DNA of 64,000 nt from Gammaproteobacteria bacterium. GTDB taxonomy: Bacteria; Pseudomonadota; Gammaproteobacteria; Magnimaribacterales; AG-339-G14. Made by a program: the position numbers and the translations under genes. Numbering within the stretch: the stretch's first letter is position 1; every line of letters begins with the position of its first letter. Location: positions 460,762 to 524,761 of the forward strand of contig BPAJ01000001.1 of assembly GCA_019652555.1 (NCBI GenBank), in the 5' to 3' direction. Shown piece after piece: positions 1 through 10,663 of this stretch. The notes beneath the pieces are model-generated. The model saw only the letters and a program-made list of their open reading frames with translations. It searched no databases and had not been told where the DNA came from.

Positions 1-1169
1 AATTTCTCCTTTCGAAATCTCATAAAATCTTGGAATTAAGTTTACTAAAGTAGTTTTACCTGAACCTGATTTACCGACGATTGCAAGAGTATTCCCCTTT
101 CAATAGAAAAATTAACATTATCAAGAATTTTTTCATTTTCACTATAAGAAAAGCTGACGTTTTTAAATGTAATATCGCCTCTTATGTCTGATATTTCATC
201 GCTTCCATCGTTTATTTCAGGCTTAAGATCAATTTGATTGAAGATAACATCAGCCGCTGCAATTCCTCTTTGAATCATTGCATTCGTAAGAGACAAATAC
301 CTTACAGGTCTTGGAAGCATTGCTGCAGCACCAAAAATGCTATGAATGTTCCCGGAGACATTCTTTCAAAGAAAGAAGCATCTAAAGCTACCCAGGTAAT
401 TACAGCAAGTGCTAATGCTAGAAACATTTGAATAATTGGAGATTGAAGAGAGTTTGTTAATTCAAGCTTCAAATTTTGATTTCTATTATCATAATTTACA
501 GCATCAAATTTATTTATTTCGTTTCCTTGCTGACCAAATATTTTTACTTCTTTATTAGCATTAATAGATTCAGAACTTACTTGAGTAACGTCTCCCATAG
601 AGTTTTGAATTCTTGTACTTACTCTTTTCATTCTTTTACCTGCGAGAGATACCACCAACAAAATAAAAGGAGATGCTACAAAAGCAAAGCAGTAAGCTTC
701 CAATTCAAAAAAATCAAATATCCTAGAAGACCCAAAACAATTAAACCTCTCTTACCAAAATGGTTATAGCATATGTTCCAGAGTCCTTAATTTGTGTGAC
801 ATTAAAAGTCATCCTCGACAAAAGATGACCGCTGTTACTCATATCGTAAAAATTTGAGGGGAGATATACCAAAGATTTAAATAAGTCTTTTCTTAGATCA
901 TAAATTAATCTGGTTGAAACAATAGCCATATTAAAATGTCCAACGAAGTAACCTATTCCTCTTCCTAGAGCAAAAAGCAGAAGAAGCAAAGGAAGATAAA
1001 GATTTAGAGAGTTATCTGGTTTAGAAATATAATCTACTATCTGCCTGAACCAGTCAGCAATTCCAACCTGCGATAAAGCAAATAAAAGATATCCAGCAAA
1101 ACTTAATATGAAAAAACCCAAATTGGGAAAAACATAAGAAATTATCCTTGAATAGGAACTTTTTTTCAT
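1..1169 (-). CDS. msbA: MsbA-like lipid A/lipid export ABC transporter (ATPase + permease), C-terminus outside window, frameshifted
   Basis: ORFs 45-320, 302-703 and 741-1169 are collinear: ABC exporter TM domain ([20 protein letters not shown]..., [15 protein letters not shown]) then NBD start ([25 protein letters not shown]). Split by indels. Confidence 0.8.
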
Positions 1170-1181
1170 TTCTTTAGTATT

Positions 1182-1849
1182 TTAAACGAATATACCAGAA
1201 TCCATGGTAAGTATTTTATCTCCAAAACTTCTAAATTCTTGATCATGAGTAGCTACAATGACTGAAGAGTTATATTCTTCGGCAATATTATTTAGAAATC
1301 TTATTACCTCCTTTGAAGTACTCTTATCAAGATTACCTGTCGGCTCATCTAAAAAAATCAATTCAGGTCTATTTATTAAAGCTCTTGCCATTGCAACTCT
1401 CTGTTTTTCTCCTCCGGAAAGCTGACTTGGAAAATGATTCAATCGATCAGACAAATCAAATTTTTCTAAAATTTTAGAAGCTTCACTTAGGGATTTGTGT
1501 TTATCTATTCCAAGAATCATTGCGCTTAAAGCTACGTTTTCAACAGCTGTAAATTCTTTCAAAAGATGATGAAACTGATATACAAATCCCATATTTTTCC
1601 TTCTTAAGAAAGTTAACTTATTATGATTATTTTCATAATGAAGATTTTTATAAATTATTTGACCTTCTGAAAACGTGTCTAAGCCGCTCAATAAATTTAG
1701 TAATGTAGATTTACCAGATCCAGACCTACCATAAATAACGATTTTTCATTTGTATTTATCTGAAAATTAATTTTATTTACAGCCTTAATTAATTTATTAC
1801 CTTCTTCAAAGACTTTAGATATTTCTCTGGCTTCAAGTAAATTATTCAT
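1182..1849 (-). CDS. lolD: Lipoprotein-releasing ABC transporter ATP-binding protein LolD, frameshifted near the Walker A
   Basis: MGFVYQFHHLLKEFTAVENVALSAMI, LSGGEKQRVAMARALINRPELIFLDEPTGNLD; start ATG at 1849 overlaps the end of the upstream permease. Confidence 0.85.
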
Positions 1850-3081
1850 TTCTTAAGATTTCAACCGGATGAAGTTTACTTGCTCCTCGCAGGAAAAATT
1901 ACAGAGGCAACTGTTATTACTAAACTCACAGCAACTATATAGAAAAGAGAATCAATTCTAATGTCATAAGGAAAATAAGAAATGAAATAAGTACCAAGAT
2001 ACTCCATTAATCTAGATAATTGAGATTCAAATATGGTGGATCCTATTAAGAAAGTTATTCCTGGGCCAAAAATCAAACCTAAAATCGTTCCAATTAAAGC
2101 TATTAATATTCCTAAAAATAAAAAAACTTTGTAGATTTCTTTACTAGTCATACCCATGGTTTGCAAAATAGCAATTTGTTCTCTTTTTTCATTGATCATT
2201 GTCATCAACATCGAAACAATATTGAAGGCTGCAACAACTATTATTAGAGATAATAAAAGAAACACTAAACTTTTTCCATCATGATGGCTTCGAATAATGG
2301 ACCGTATGTATATGACCAATCTTCTGCATTCATTAAGATATTTGTATCTTTCTCAGCAAGTATCAAAGATTGCCAAACTAGGTAGGGAGCTTCAAAAAGA
2401 TCATTATATTTAAGTCTAAAACCATGAATTTTATTTTCTAATCCTGTCAAAATTCCAGCGTTTTCTAGCGAGACATAGGCAAGTGTTTCATCAATATCTT
2501 TAGAACCAACATTAAATATTCCTACTATTTAAAAACTTTTGATCTTGGAAAATATCCGGCAAATGAAGAGTTATTGTCGGGTAAAATTAAAGAACTTTAT
2601 CTCCTAGATTAACATCTAGTTTTCTTGCTAATAATTTTCCAATAATGAGGCCATTATTATCTTGTAGATTAGAAAAAAATCTTCTTTCATATATTCGTGT
2701 ATGACAGATACCGTTTTATCTTTATCGGGTGATACACCATTTACAAGAGTACCAGCTACAGAAATCACTTTTTATTAAAGCTTCGGTTTCAATATAGGGA
2801 GAAATTCCTAGAATATTTTTATCACCATATAGGTTGAGTTCGATATTCTCCCAATCATCGAGAGGATTTACGCCGTATATAGATGCATGAGGAATAACGT
2901 TTAGAACTCTCTCTTTTAATTCCTTCTCAAATCCATTCATTACTGAAGAGACTATTATTAAAACAGCTACTCCAAGAGACGTGGAAATAAAAGCCAGAGC
3001 TGAGATGAAAGAGAGAAAGCCAGACTTTCTCCCCCTCAGGTATCTCAAAGCTATAAATAAAGGAGTATAGTTTTGAGACAT
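1842..3081 (-). CDS. lolC: Lipoprotein-releasing permease (LolC/LolE/LolF family), several frameshifts
   Basis: N-term MSQNYTPLFIALRYLRGRKSGFLSFISALAFISTSLGVAVLIIVSSVMNGFEKEL; C-term FtsX-like domain (IAILQTMGMTSKEIYKVFLFLGILIALIGTILG). Adjacent to lolD. Confidence 0.82.
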
Positions 3082-3120
3082 TTGAATTGTTTCAAAACTA
3101 TTTTTTTAATATTTGATTTT

Positions 3121-4545
3121 TCATTGATTCAAACATTTTGCCCTATACGGAGGCATCATTTGAGCCATTAAATCTGCAGAAAACTGTTTATAAACTGCCT
3201 TGGCATGACTGAACTCCTTAAACCCATCATGTCCATGATATGATCCCGTTCCGCTAGGTCCTACCCCTCCGAAAGGAAGTTCTCCTGACCAATATGCCAA
3301 ATAACATCATTTAAAGTTACTCCACCAGAGGTAGTATTTTCAAGAACCTTTTCTCTTTATCCTTATCTTTACTGAAAAGATAAAGTCCTAGAGGTCTCTC
3401 TTTAGAATTAACATAACTAACAGTTTCGTTAAAATCATCATATTCCTTTACAGGTAATACTGGACCAAAGATTTCTTCTTGCATTATTTTCATATCATCA
3501 GTTGGATTTAAAACCAAAGTCGGAGGAATTTTATGCAATTCTTGCTGCTCAAAATCTTCGTCAGCTGGATTTATCTCTAATACCTCAGCTCCTTTTCTTT
3601 TGCGTCAGCTACAAGTTCATTAATTCTTTCGTAATGTTTCTCGTTGATAACGGAAGTATAATCCTCGTTATATTTTAAATCCTCAAACATCTCACCAATG
3701 ACTTCGCTAGATGCATTAGCAAACTCTTTACTTTTACCTTTTGGAAGCATTAGATAATCTGGAGCTAAACATATTTGTCCGGCATTCATTGTCTTACCAC
3801 GCATGACTTTTTTTGCTACTTCAGACAAATTAGCGTCTTCATCAACAATCACAGGTGATTTTCCTCCTAATTCTAAAGTAACCGGAACTAAATTTTCAGA
3901 TGCAGCTTTCATCACTTTTTACCAATTTGAGTTCCTCCAGTAAATAAAAGGTGGTCAAATGGCAATGCACTAAAGGCTGCGCCAACTTCTGCATCTCAGT
4001 AAATACTGCCGCTTCAGATTTATCGAAATAAGCTTCAAACATTTTTTAGTTATTTCCGAGGTAGCAGGAGTCAATTCAGAAGGTTTAATCATGGTTCTAT
4101 TTCCAGCTGCAAAAATACCTGCAAGAGGCGCTAAAACTAAATTCACCGGAAAATTCCATGGACTTATTACTCCAACAGTGCCAAGCGGTTGATACTTGAT
4201 ATAGGATTTTGAGCCAAGGAAGCCCATCATTAATCTTATGAAAAATGGTTGATTTACATTTGATGGTCTTTTTTCATCCTTAGTCCACTTATCTATATTT
4301 TTTAATGCATGCTCCAAAACTCCGATAGTAGAAACAATTTCAGAAAAGAAACTTGCTTTGGGATCTCTATTACCAAAATCCTTTTGGAGAGCATCCAATA
4401 TTTCTTCATTATATTCTTTGAGCATCGCAATACAGCGATTAAGCCTGTCCTTTCTTAATTCTATACTTGCAGGACCTTCTTCAATGTGAAGTTTCTTTTG
4501 GAGTTTTAATATATTCTCCATTTCTTGTAACGTTTCAGTACTCAT
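3121..4545 (-). CDS. Aldehyde dehydrogenase (coniferyl-aldehyde dehydrogenase-like), frameshifted
   Basis: ORFs 3317-3538, 3577-3915 and 3970-4545: [44 protein letters not shown] stop at 3121-3123. Confidence 0.82.
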
Positions 4546-4564
4546 ATTTTTCTCCTTTCAAAAT

Positions 4565-5458
4565 TTAAACTGATCTTTGTTTTTTATCCTTTTCATTAGA
4601 TTTTTTTATCGTATTTCTTATATTATCCCAATCTTCGTCAGTTAGGCTATTAAGATTAGCAAAAGTACCTGATGAAGAAAGATACTGCGCACCATCAATT
4701 GCAATGGTTTGCCCAGTTAAATATTCACATCCATCAGCCATCAAAAAAGTCGCTAAATTTCCAAGTTCTTCCATTTCTCCTGCCCTTTGCAAGGGAATAT
4801 TCATATACTGGCTTGAAACTTTTTCATCTTTATTAGAGTCGCCTGTCTGGGGCATTAATCTCGACCAAGCTCCCTCTGTAGGAAAAGGACCAGGAGCAAT
4901 TGCGTTTAACCTTATCCCATACTGCCCCCATTCAACAGCCAACGATTTTGTCATGGCATTAATTCCTGATTTAGACATTGCAGAAGGTATAACAAAGGGA
5001 GAACCTGTCCATACCCAAGTTGCTAGAATTGAAACAATGCTGCCCTTTTGCTTATTTTCAATCCATCTTTTACCAACTGCGTTTGTTATATAAAAAGTTC
5101 CGTGAAAAACGATGCTAGCAATAGCATTAAAACCATTAGCAGATAAATCCTTGGTTCTGCTGATGAAATTACCTGCGGCATTGTTAACCAAGCCAGTTAA
5201 AGGTTTCTCTGCAAATAAATCTTCTATTGCCGATTCAATTGCTAGAGAATCTCTAATGTCTAAAGCAAAACATGAAATATTACCGCCCGTTTCATCGGTT
5301 AGTTCTTTTACCGTATCTTGTAAAACTGGTTCTCTTCTTCCACAAATTACAACCTCAGAACCATGTTTCAAAAAATGTCTAGACATTTCCTTTCCTAATC
5401 CTGAGCCTCCGCCCGTTACAAGAATCCTTTGTCCTTTTAAAGCATCTTTACTAAACAT
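4565..5458 (-). CDS. SDR family oxidoreductase (2,4-dienoyl-CoA reductase-like)
   Basis: GQRILVTGGGSGLGKEMSRHFLKHGSEVVICGRR, NNAAGNF, YLTGQTIAIDGAQYL; intact ORF. Confidence 0.85.
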   Translation of the reverse strand: MFSKDALKGQRILVTGGGSGLGKEMSRHFLKHGSEVVICGRREPVLQDTVKELTDETGGNISCFALDIRDSLAIESAIEDLFAEKPLTGLVNNAAGNFISRTKDLSANGFNAIASIVFHGTFYITNAVGKRWIENKQKGSIVSILATWVWTGSPFVIPSAMSKSGINAMTKSLAVEWGQYGIRLNAIAPGPFPTEGAWSRLMPQTGDSNKDEKVSSQYMNIPLQRAGEMEELGNLATFLMADGCEYLTGQTIAIDGAQYLSSSGTFANLNSLTDEDWDNIRNTIKKSNEKDKKQRSV

Positions 5459-6689
5459 CCTCTCTCACTCCTGTTTTAATAAAATTAAAAAATAGTTTTT
5501 GATTATAAAACATATATAAGATAAGAAATAACCCCAAAAAAGAAATAAAAAGATATGGAAAGCTTGGATTAATCATATACAAAGGCATTATTGAAAAAGG
5601 AGTTAATAAATGACCCAAAGGAAAGACTGTGCCCATCATTCCAGAAGCAGATCCTTGTTCATTCTTATTTATTGATAAGGAGAGAATAGAAACATTACCA
5701 GGTCTTGCCAACCCACCTCCGAAACCAAATATAGCTAACAATAAATAGAAGGAAATAATTTCTTCTACATTTGAAAGCATGTAGAAAACAATAGACATAA
5801 GAAATAGACCTATAAAAACTAGAGATTTAGGATTTAGGGAATATTTATCAACTATGAAAAGTTGCGTGATTAACCCTGATAAAGCGACTATTGCAAAGCC
5901 AATTGAGACAAAGAAATACAAATCTTCAGGGTTTTTTATAATTACGTCGTTTACATACAATGAGGAAGTCAAAACTATACAAGCATTTGCAATTCCCAAA
6001 AAGAAGCGATTATCAAGAAGGAAATACTCTTTATCTGAAAATTTAAGCCTTTCATTATCTTCCTGATTTTGAAAAACGAATCGTCTTTTTTAATAATTTG
6101 AAATTGAAAAAACCTATCAAAAGTCCTAATAAACTCAAGAAACAAAAGGCATCAATATATTATTACCAGATAACAACATTATAAAACCAACAGCTACTGG
6201 ACCTAAAACAACTCCAAATTGCCAGCCTGCATCTAGCCTAGCAAATCCCGAAGTTCTATTTGTGGTATCTGTAATGTCTGCAATTCTTCCTCCTGCGGAG
6301 GGTCTAACTGCACTTCCTAGCAAGCCATTAATTAATCTTGCTCCAATAAGCATTATAAAAAGAAGAGAAAGAGAAATAGGATAAAGTTGCGCAACTTTTA
6401 TAATTCCTGCAAATAAAAATAAAGAAATAGCAAAACCGATAATACCGAGCATGAAAATCTTACTTCTTCCTATTTTATCGCTTAATCTTCCCCAAAAAGG
6501 GCTAAAGAAGATCCATGCTAAAGCAGAAATAGAAAAAATCAGTCCTACTTGAAACTCATTAAATCCTAAAGATCTTATTTCTTGAGGAATTAATATAAAA
6601 ATTGTTGATTGACCAGCCCCAATGCATGCCAAAGCCCCAGATAAAACCCATATAGAATTTGGAGTTTTATTTTTTTTAGTCATACGCAA
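5451..6689 (-). CDS. MFS transporter, frameshifted (two or more frames)
   Basis: ORF 6135-6689 is the N-half (GRLSDKIGRSKIFMLGIIGF), ORF 5451-5999 the C-half; typical MFS hydrophobicity and motif A. Confidence 0.75.
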
Positions 6690-7230
6690 GTAACAAACTA
6701 AAAATATTATTTGATGAATAATCTAAAATAAGAAATTCATAATATTCAGTAAGCGCATGAGTCCATTCGTGTTCAAATTTTTTTGGCTCATTAGATAATT
6801 CCTTTTTTAATACAAAAAATTCAGTCTCTTTCTTTGAGATCAGTTTTATTTTTGTCATTAAAGCTTCTTTAAGGTCATCAGAAATATTTGGAGTGTTCTT
6901 TCGCTCTTTTAATATAATTTTTGTTAAAGAATTAAAAAATTCATGATTATCAATTAATTGATAATCTGAATCGTTTAATAAATTACTTTTAAAGGGCCCA
7001 TGAAAACCTTTTACTTTGTTGAACATGAAATCAGTTAATTGAAAGTCAAGCATTCCTTTTTCTAATATTTGATTTATTAAAAAAGAACTTTCTATTGAAT
7101 TTAAGTATTCATTAAAAGTTAGATGAACAAAAATTGCCTGCCCATGTTCGTGCAAACGCATAGAATCTATACCAGAAAGCTTGATATTTAAATTATCAGG
7201 AAAGGAAATGACATTTCTATTGCCAGTCAT
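6676..7230 (-). CDS. Hypothetical protein, no family recognised
   Basis: Intact 184-aa ORF; start overlaps the trpS stop and its end overlaps the MFS start, consistent with an operon. Confidence 0.65.
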   Translation of the reverse strand: MTGNRNVISFPDNLNIKLSGIDSMRLHEHGQAIFVHLTFNEYLNSIESSFLINQILEKGMLDFQLTDFMFNKVKGFHGPFKSNLLNDSDYQLIDNHEFFNSLTKIILKERKNTPNISDDLKEALMTKIKLISKKETEFFVLKKELSNEPKKFEHEWTHALTEYYEFLILDYSSNNIFSLLLAYD

Positions 7231-8210
7231 AAAGATCTAATACCTACCAAAGATCTAATTTTTTTTAGGTTTGCTGAAGCTATTTTTTGGGCTTTAATTT
7301 CCCCTTCTCTTAAAATCTCTTCTACCTTTTTTGGATTATTTATTAAATTTAGATATTTATCTCTAAAGGGCGCTAATTCGTGATTGATAATCTTAAAAAG
7401 TTCTTTTTTTAAGTCTCCCCAACCCATTCCCTCATCAAAATAATCATTTATTTTTATAAGATCTTTTTCATTTCCAAAACACTTGAAATATTTATATAAA
7501 ATAGAATTTTTAGGTTTTTTCTCACCAGGCTCTAGAGAATCAGTTTTAATTTGATTTATTTTTTTTTGAAGTGTTTTTTCTCCTGAAAAGAGATCAATAT
7601 AATTTGAGTAACTTTTTGACATCTTATTACCATCTATTCCAGGTAAAACTGAGTTTGTCTCATCAATCATTGGCTCTGGCAGATTAAAAAAATTGCCGTA
7701 AGTTAAATTAAATTTATTAGCAATATCTCTTGTCATTTCAATGTGTTGCTTTTGATCACTCCCGACAGGAATCAACTCTGCATTAAAGATCAAAATGTCA
7801 GAAGACATCAATATAGGGTAATTATACAAACCCATTTGTACATTTTTGTCTTTGTCTTTTCCGTTTGTGGCATCTTGAAGAGCTTTATATGCGTGTGCTC
7901 TATTCATCAGCCCTTTAGGAGTAATAGAAGTAAGTATCCAGTTCAACTCCATAATTTCTGGAATGCTTGACTGTCTATAAAAGACTGTATTTTTTAAGTT
8001 CAATCCGCAGGCAATCCAAGCAGCTGCTATTGAGAGTGTAGATTGATGTGTTAAATCAGGATCTTGTTGTTTTATTAAGGAATGATAATCAGCTAAAAAA
8101 ATAAAAGACTTTGATTTTTTTGATAATTCTATCGCAGGACGCATAGCTCCTACATAATTTCCTAAATGTGGAGAACCATTAGTTGTTATGCCAGTTAAAA
8201 CAGAAGACAT
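7227..8210 (-). CDS. trpS: Tryptophanyl-tRNA synthetase
   Basis: MSSVLTGITTNGSPHLGNYVGAMRPAIEL (HIGH-like HLGN), PIGSDQKQH-type PVGSDQKQHIEMTRDIA, KMSKS (GNKMSKSYSN). Confidence 0.95.
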   Translation of the reverse strand: MSSVLTGITTNGSPHLGNYVGAMRPAIELSKKSKSFIFLADYHSLIKQQDPDLTHQSTLSIAAAWIACGLNLKNTVFYRQSSIPEIMELNWILTSITPKGLMNRAHAYKALQDATNGKDKDKNVQMGLYNYPILMSSDILIFNAELIPVGSDQKQHIEMTRDIANKFNLTYGNFFNLPEPMIDETNSVLPGIDGNKMSKSYSNYIDLFSGEKTLQKKINQIKTDSLEPGEKKPKNSILYKYFKCFGNEKDLIKINDYFDEGMGWGDLKKELFKIINHELAPFRDKYLNLINNPKKVEEILREGEIKAQKIASANLKKIRSLVGIRSL

Positions 8211-8221
8211 GTGGTTAGTAT

Positions 8222-8251
8222 AAAAAAAAACACCAACAAAGTGGTGTTTTT
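8222..8251 (-). terminator. Rho-independent terminator/attenuator-like hairpin just upstream of trpS
   Basis: Minus strand AAAAACACCA-CTTTGT-TGGTGTTTTT followed by a T run; ends about 11 nt before the trpS ATG (8210). Confidence 0.7.
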
Positions 8252-8400
8252 AACCGAAGTTAAAGGGGTCTAGTGGGTTGACTAGCACAGGCGAAAAACC
8301 CTTCTCCCTGTAGGTGGCGTAATTTCTTACGTCTTCTCACCCTTCTCCTTCTATTCTTTAGCTTCCTTTTTATCGTCTCGAGTTAATAAAATTTTCACTA
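8222..8400 (-). ncRNA. Candidate structured ncRNA or 5' leader between tRNA-Ser(TGA) and trpS (approximate limits)
   Basis: Minus strand has successive hairpins: CGTAA-GAAA-TTACG, ACAGG...CCTGT, CTAGT-caaccc-ACTAG, TTTAAC-UUCG-GTTAAA (cUUCGg tetraloop), then a terminator; no convincing ORF. Confidence 0.4.
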
Positions 8401-8531
8401 AAGCTTAAGTATGATTTTAGGTAAGTGAAAAACTTTTGCAATAGCAAAATAAGACTTTTTAAGATTAAGTTTTCATAAAAAAAAATTCTTTTATCTCTGA
8501 AGATTATGAAAACTTTTTTTTTAAAAATTTT

Positions 8532-8623
8532 TGGCGGAGGGGGTGGGATTCGAACCCACGAGGCCATTGCTGACCTGCCGGTTTTCAAGACCGGTGCATT
8601 CAACCAAGCTCTGCCACCCCTCC
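8532..8623 (-). tRNA. tRNA-Ser(TGA)
   Basis: Minus strand GGAGGGGTGGCAGAGCTTGGTTGAATGCACCGGTCTTGAAAACCGGCAGG...GGGTTCGAATCCCACCCCCTCCGCCA: long variable arm, anticodon TGA, encoded CCA. Confidence 0.96.
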
Positions 8624-8672
8624 ATTGATATATAAGCTTTTCAGAGCTTTGTTTAGTATTTAAAGCAGTTCT

Positions 8673-10237
8673 TTAATTACCTGAAACTTTTCTATCTATT
8701 CCTTCCCAATAAGGATCTCTCAATTCTCTTCTGAGAATTTTTCCTGAAGGATTTCGAGGAAGTTCTTTAATGAATTCTATAGATTTAGGACACTTATAGG
8801 CAGCAATCTGAGATCTGGTATAGCTGATAATTTCTTCTTCAGATAATGAGCTTTCACCGATAACTACAAAACCTTTTACAGATTCACCCCATTTTTCATC
8901 CGGAACTCCCACTACCGCAGCATCTAAAATTTCATCATGACTCATCAAGGCATTTTTCCACTTCCGCTGGATATATATTTTCTCCTCCTGAGACAATCAT
9001 ATCTTTAACTCTATCATGAATGAAAAGAAATCCTTCTTCGTCAAAAAAATCCTGCATCTCCAGAATAGAACCAACCATCAACAATTGATTCCTTGGTTGC
9101 ATCGGGTTTATTCCAATATCCTTTCATATTTAGTTTTGATTTGGATATAACTTCTCCGATTTCTCCAGTTTCAAGGTCATTTCCATCATCATCAATAACT
9201 TTTAATTCAACTCCTTTAAGCGCTTTACCACAGGATCTTAACTTACCTCTTTCAGGATTATGATCATCAGGCATCATCATGGTTATTGCACCCGTTGTTT
9301 CTGTTAAACCATACACTTGATAGAGATCACACTTCATGATTTCTCTAGCTTTAACGATAGTGCTTTCTGCAATTGGTGAAGCTCCATAAACAACAAATTC
9401 CAAAGATGAGAAATCTGTGGTGATTGAATCAGGATGACTGATTAAAAATAAAATAACTGCAGGCACAAAAAGAGATGATTTTATTTTTTCATCTTCTATG
9501 AGTTGCAAAATTAAACCTGGATCGATATCAGCAATAATTATATTTCTACAGCCAAATATATAGCCCCAAATTCCCCAGTTAGTTCCAGCTACATGATACC
9601 CAGGCATACAAACAAGATTTGTACTTCCTTCTTCAAAGGGTACTATTCCGTCTATGGATTCATTGGCTGCAGCAAAATTTTCGTTAGTCAATTGAACTCC
9701 TTTTGGATGTCCTGTAGTTCCAGAAGTATAGAGTTGAAGAATGTCGTCGTTGGGAGAAGATTTTATTTCTGGGTTAGCTGAATTCTGTGAATTTCTCCAA
9801 GAAATGTAATCTTGATAATTTTCATGGTCTCCGTCTATAGCAACCACTTTTTTAATCTTTGGAAGATCTTCTAAAATTTGATCAATAACAGGGTAAAAAT
9901 CAGCACCTACAAAAAGAACTTCTGATTCAGAATCATTCAATACATAACTTACTTCAGGAGGTGCCAACCTCCAATTAACTCCAACCGTCACTGTATTTGA
10001 TTTTAATGTGCCAATTAAAACTTCAAAAAAGAAGTCAGAGTTTTTCCCATAATATGCAATCCGTGTATCAGGTTTACAACCGAGTTCTATAAGACCATTG
10101 GCAACCTGATTTGAATAATTATTTAATTCTTTATAAGTTGTTTCACGATCTAAAAATTTATGAGCTACTGAATCGGGAGTTCTGCTAAAACGCCATTCAA
10201 ATAATTCTTGTAAGGTTTTATTTTCAGGTATTTTCAT
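8673..10237 (-). CDS. Acyl-CoA synthetase (AMP-dependent, long/medium-chain fatty-acid CoA ligase), one frameshift near 9000-9040
   Basis: [19 protein letters not shown] (P-loop), [23 protein letters not shown]-term [16 protein letters not shown]. Confidence 0.88.
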
Positions 10238-10286
10238 AATCTAGTTGTATTTTTTTTTAGTTGATAAAGTGATTTTTAACATTAGT

Positions 10287-10315
10287 TTGACAGAAAATAG
10301 CTTTGATAGTAGTAA
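10287..10315 (+). promoter_or_regulatory. Possible sigma70 promoter for the small membrane protein gene
   Basis: TTGACA (10287-10292), 17-nt spacer, weak -10 TAGTAA (10310-10315). Confidence 0.3.
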
Positions 10316-10396
10316 ATTTTTTTAAAATATTGCTAGCTATTTTCCTATATGTTTTTATTACCTTAGCTAAATCACATATTAATGGGGAGGTACCTT

Positions 10397-10618
10397 ATGG
10401 ATAAAGCGTTCGATATGATTAGAGATTTGGTTACTGGTTTAACTGGTATCCTAGTCGGTGTAATCGGTCTTGGTGTTGTAGCTGGTATTGTTTTTGATAA
10501 CAATGCTTGGTTCTTCGGCGGAGTTCTTGGAAATTTACTTGGTGTAATCCAACAATTGGGTGATGCTGGTATTGTAGGACTTCTAGCAGCAGCATTGCTT
10601 TATAAATTACTTAAGTAA
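10397..10618 (+). CDS. Small hydrophobic membrane protein, paralogue 1
   Basis: MDKAFDMIRDLVTGLTGILVGVIGLGVVAGIVFDNNAWFFGGVLGNLLGVIQQLGDAGIVGLLAAALLYKLLK; start at 10397 chosen because GGGGAGG (10384-10390) is well placed as a Shine-Dalgarno; the track start 10382 overlaps that SD. Confidence 0.75.
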   Translation: MDKAFDMIRDLVTGLTGILVGVIGLGVVAGIVFDNNAWFFGGVLGNLLGVIQQLGDAGIVGLLAAALLYKLLK

Positions 10619-10628
10619 TTTTAGCTTT

Positions 10629-10660
10629 GAGTCGGAGCTTTTGCTCCGACTCTATTTTTT
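10629..10660 (+). terminator. Strong Rho-independent terminator
   Basis: Perfect 10-bp arms GAGTCGGAGC (10629-10638)/GCTCCGACTC (10643-10652), TTTT loop, then TATTTTTT. Confidence 0.88.
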
Positions 10661-10663
10661 GTC

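Noticed and set aside
1-4545. Series of pseudogenes (msbA, lolD, lolC, ALDH)
   Set aside because: Essential genes with conserved motifs in every fragment; indel error is simpler than multiple losses.
4704-5495. Antisense ORFs 4704-5093 and 5112-5495 (+)
   Set aside because: They lie opposite an intact, well recognised SDR gene; shadow ORFs.
8222-8400. CsrB/RsmY-like CsrA sponge RNA
   Set aside because: Only about three GGA motifs are visible on the - strand, too few for typical CsrA sponges; kept only as an uncharacterised structured RNA.
8222-8400. Trp leader-peptide attenuator for trpS
   Set aside because: No short ORF with tandem Trp codons on the - strand.
8370-8603. ORF 8370-8603 (-) as a protein gene
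   Set aside because: It runs through tRNA-Ser(TGA); no protein-like composition.
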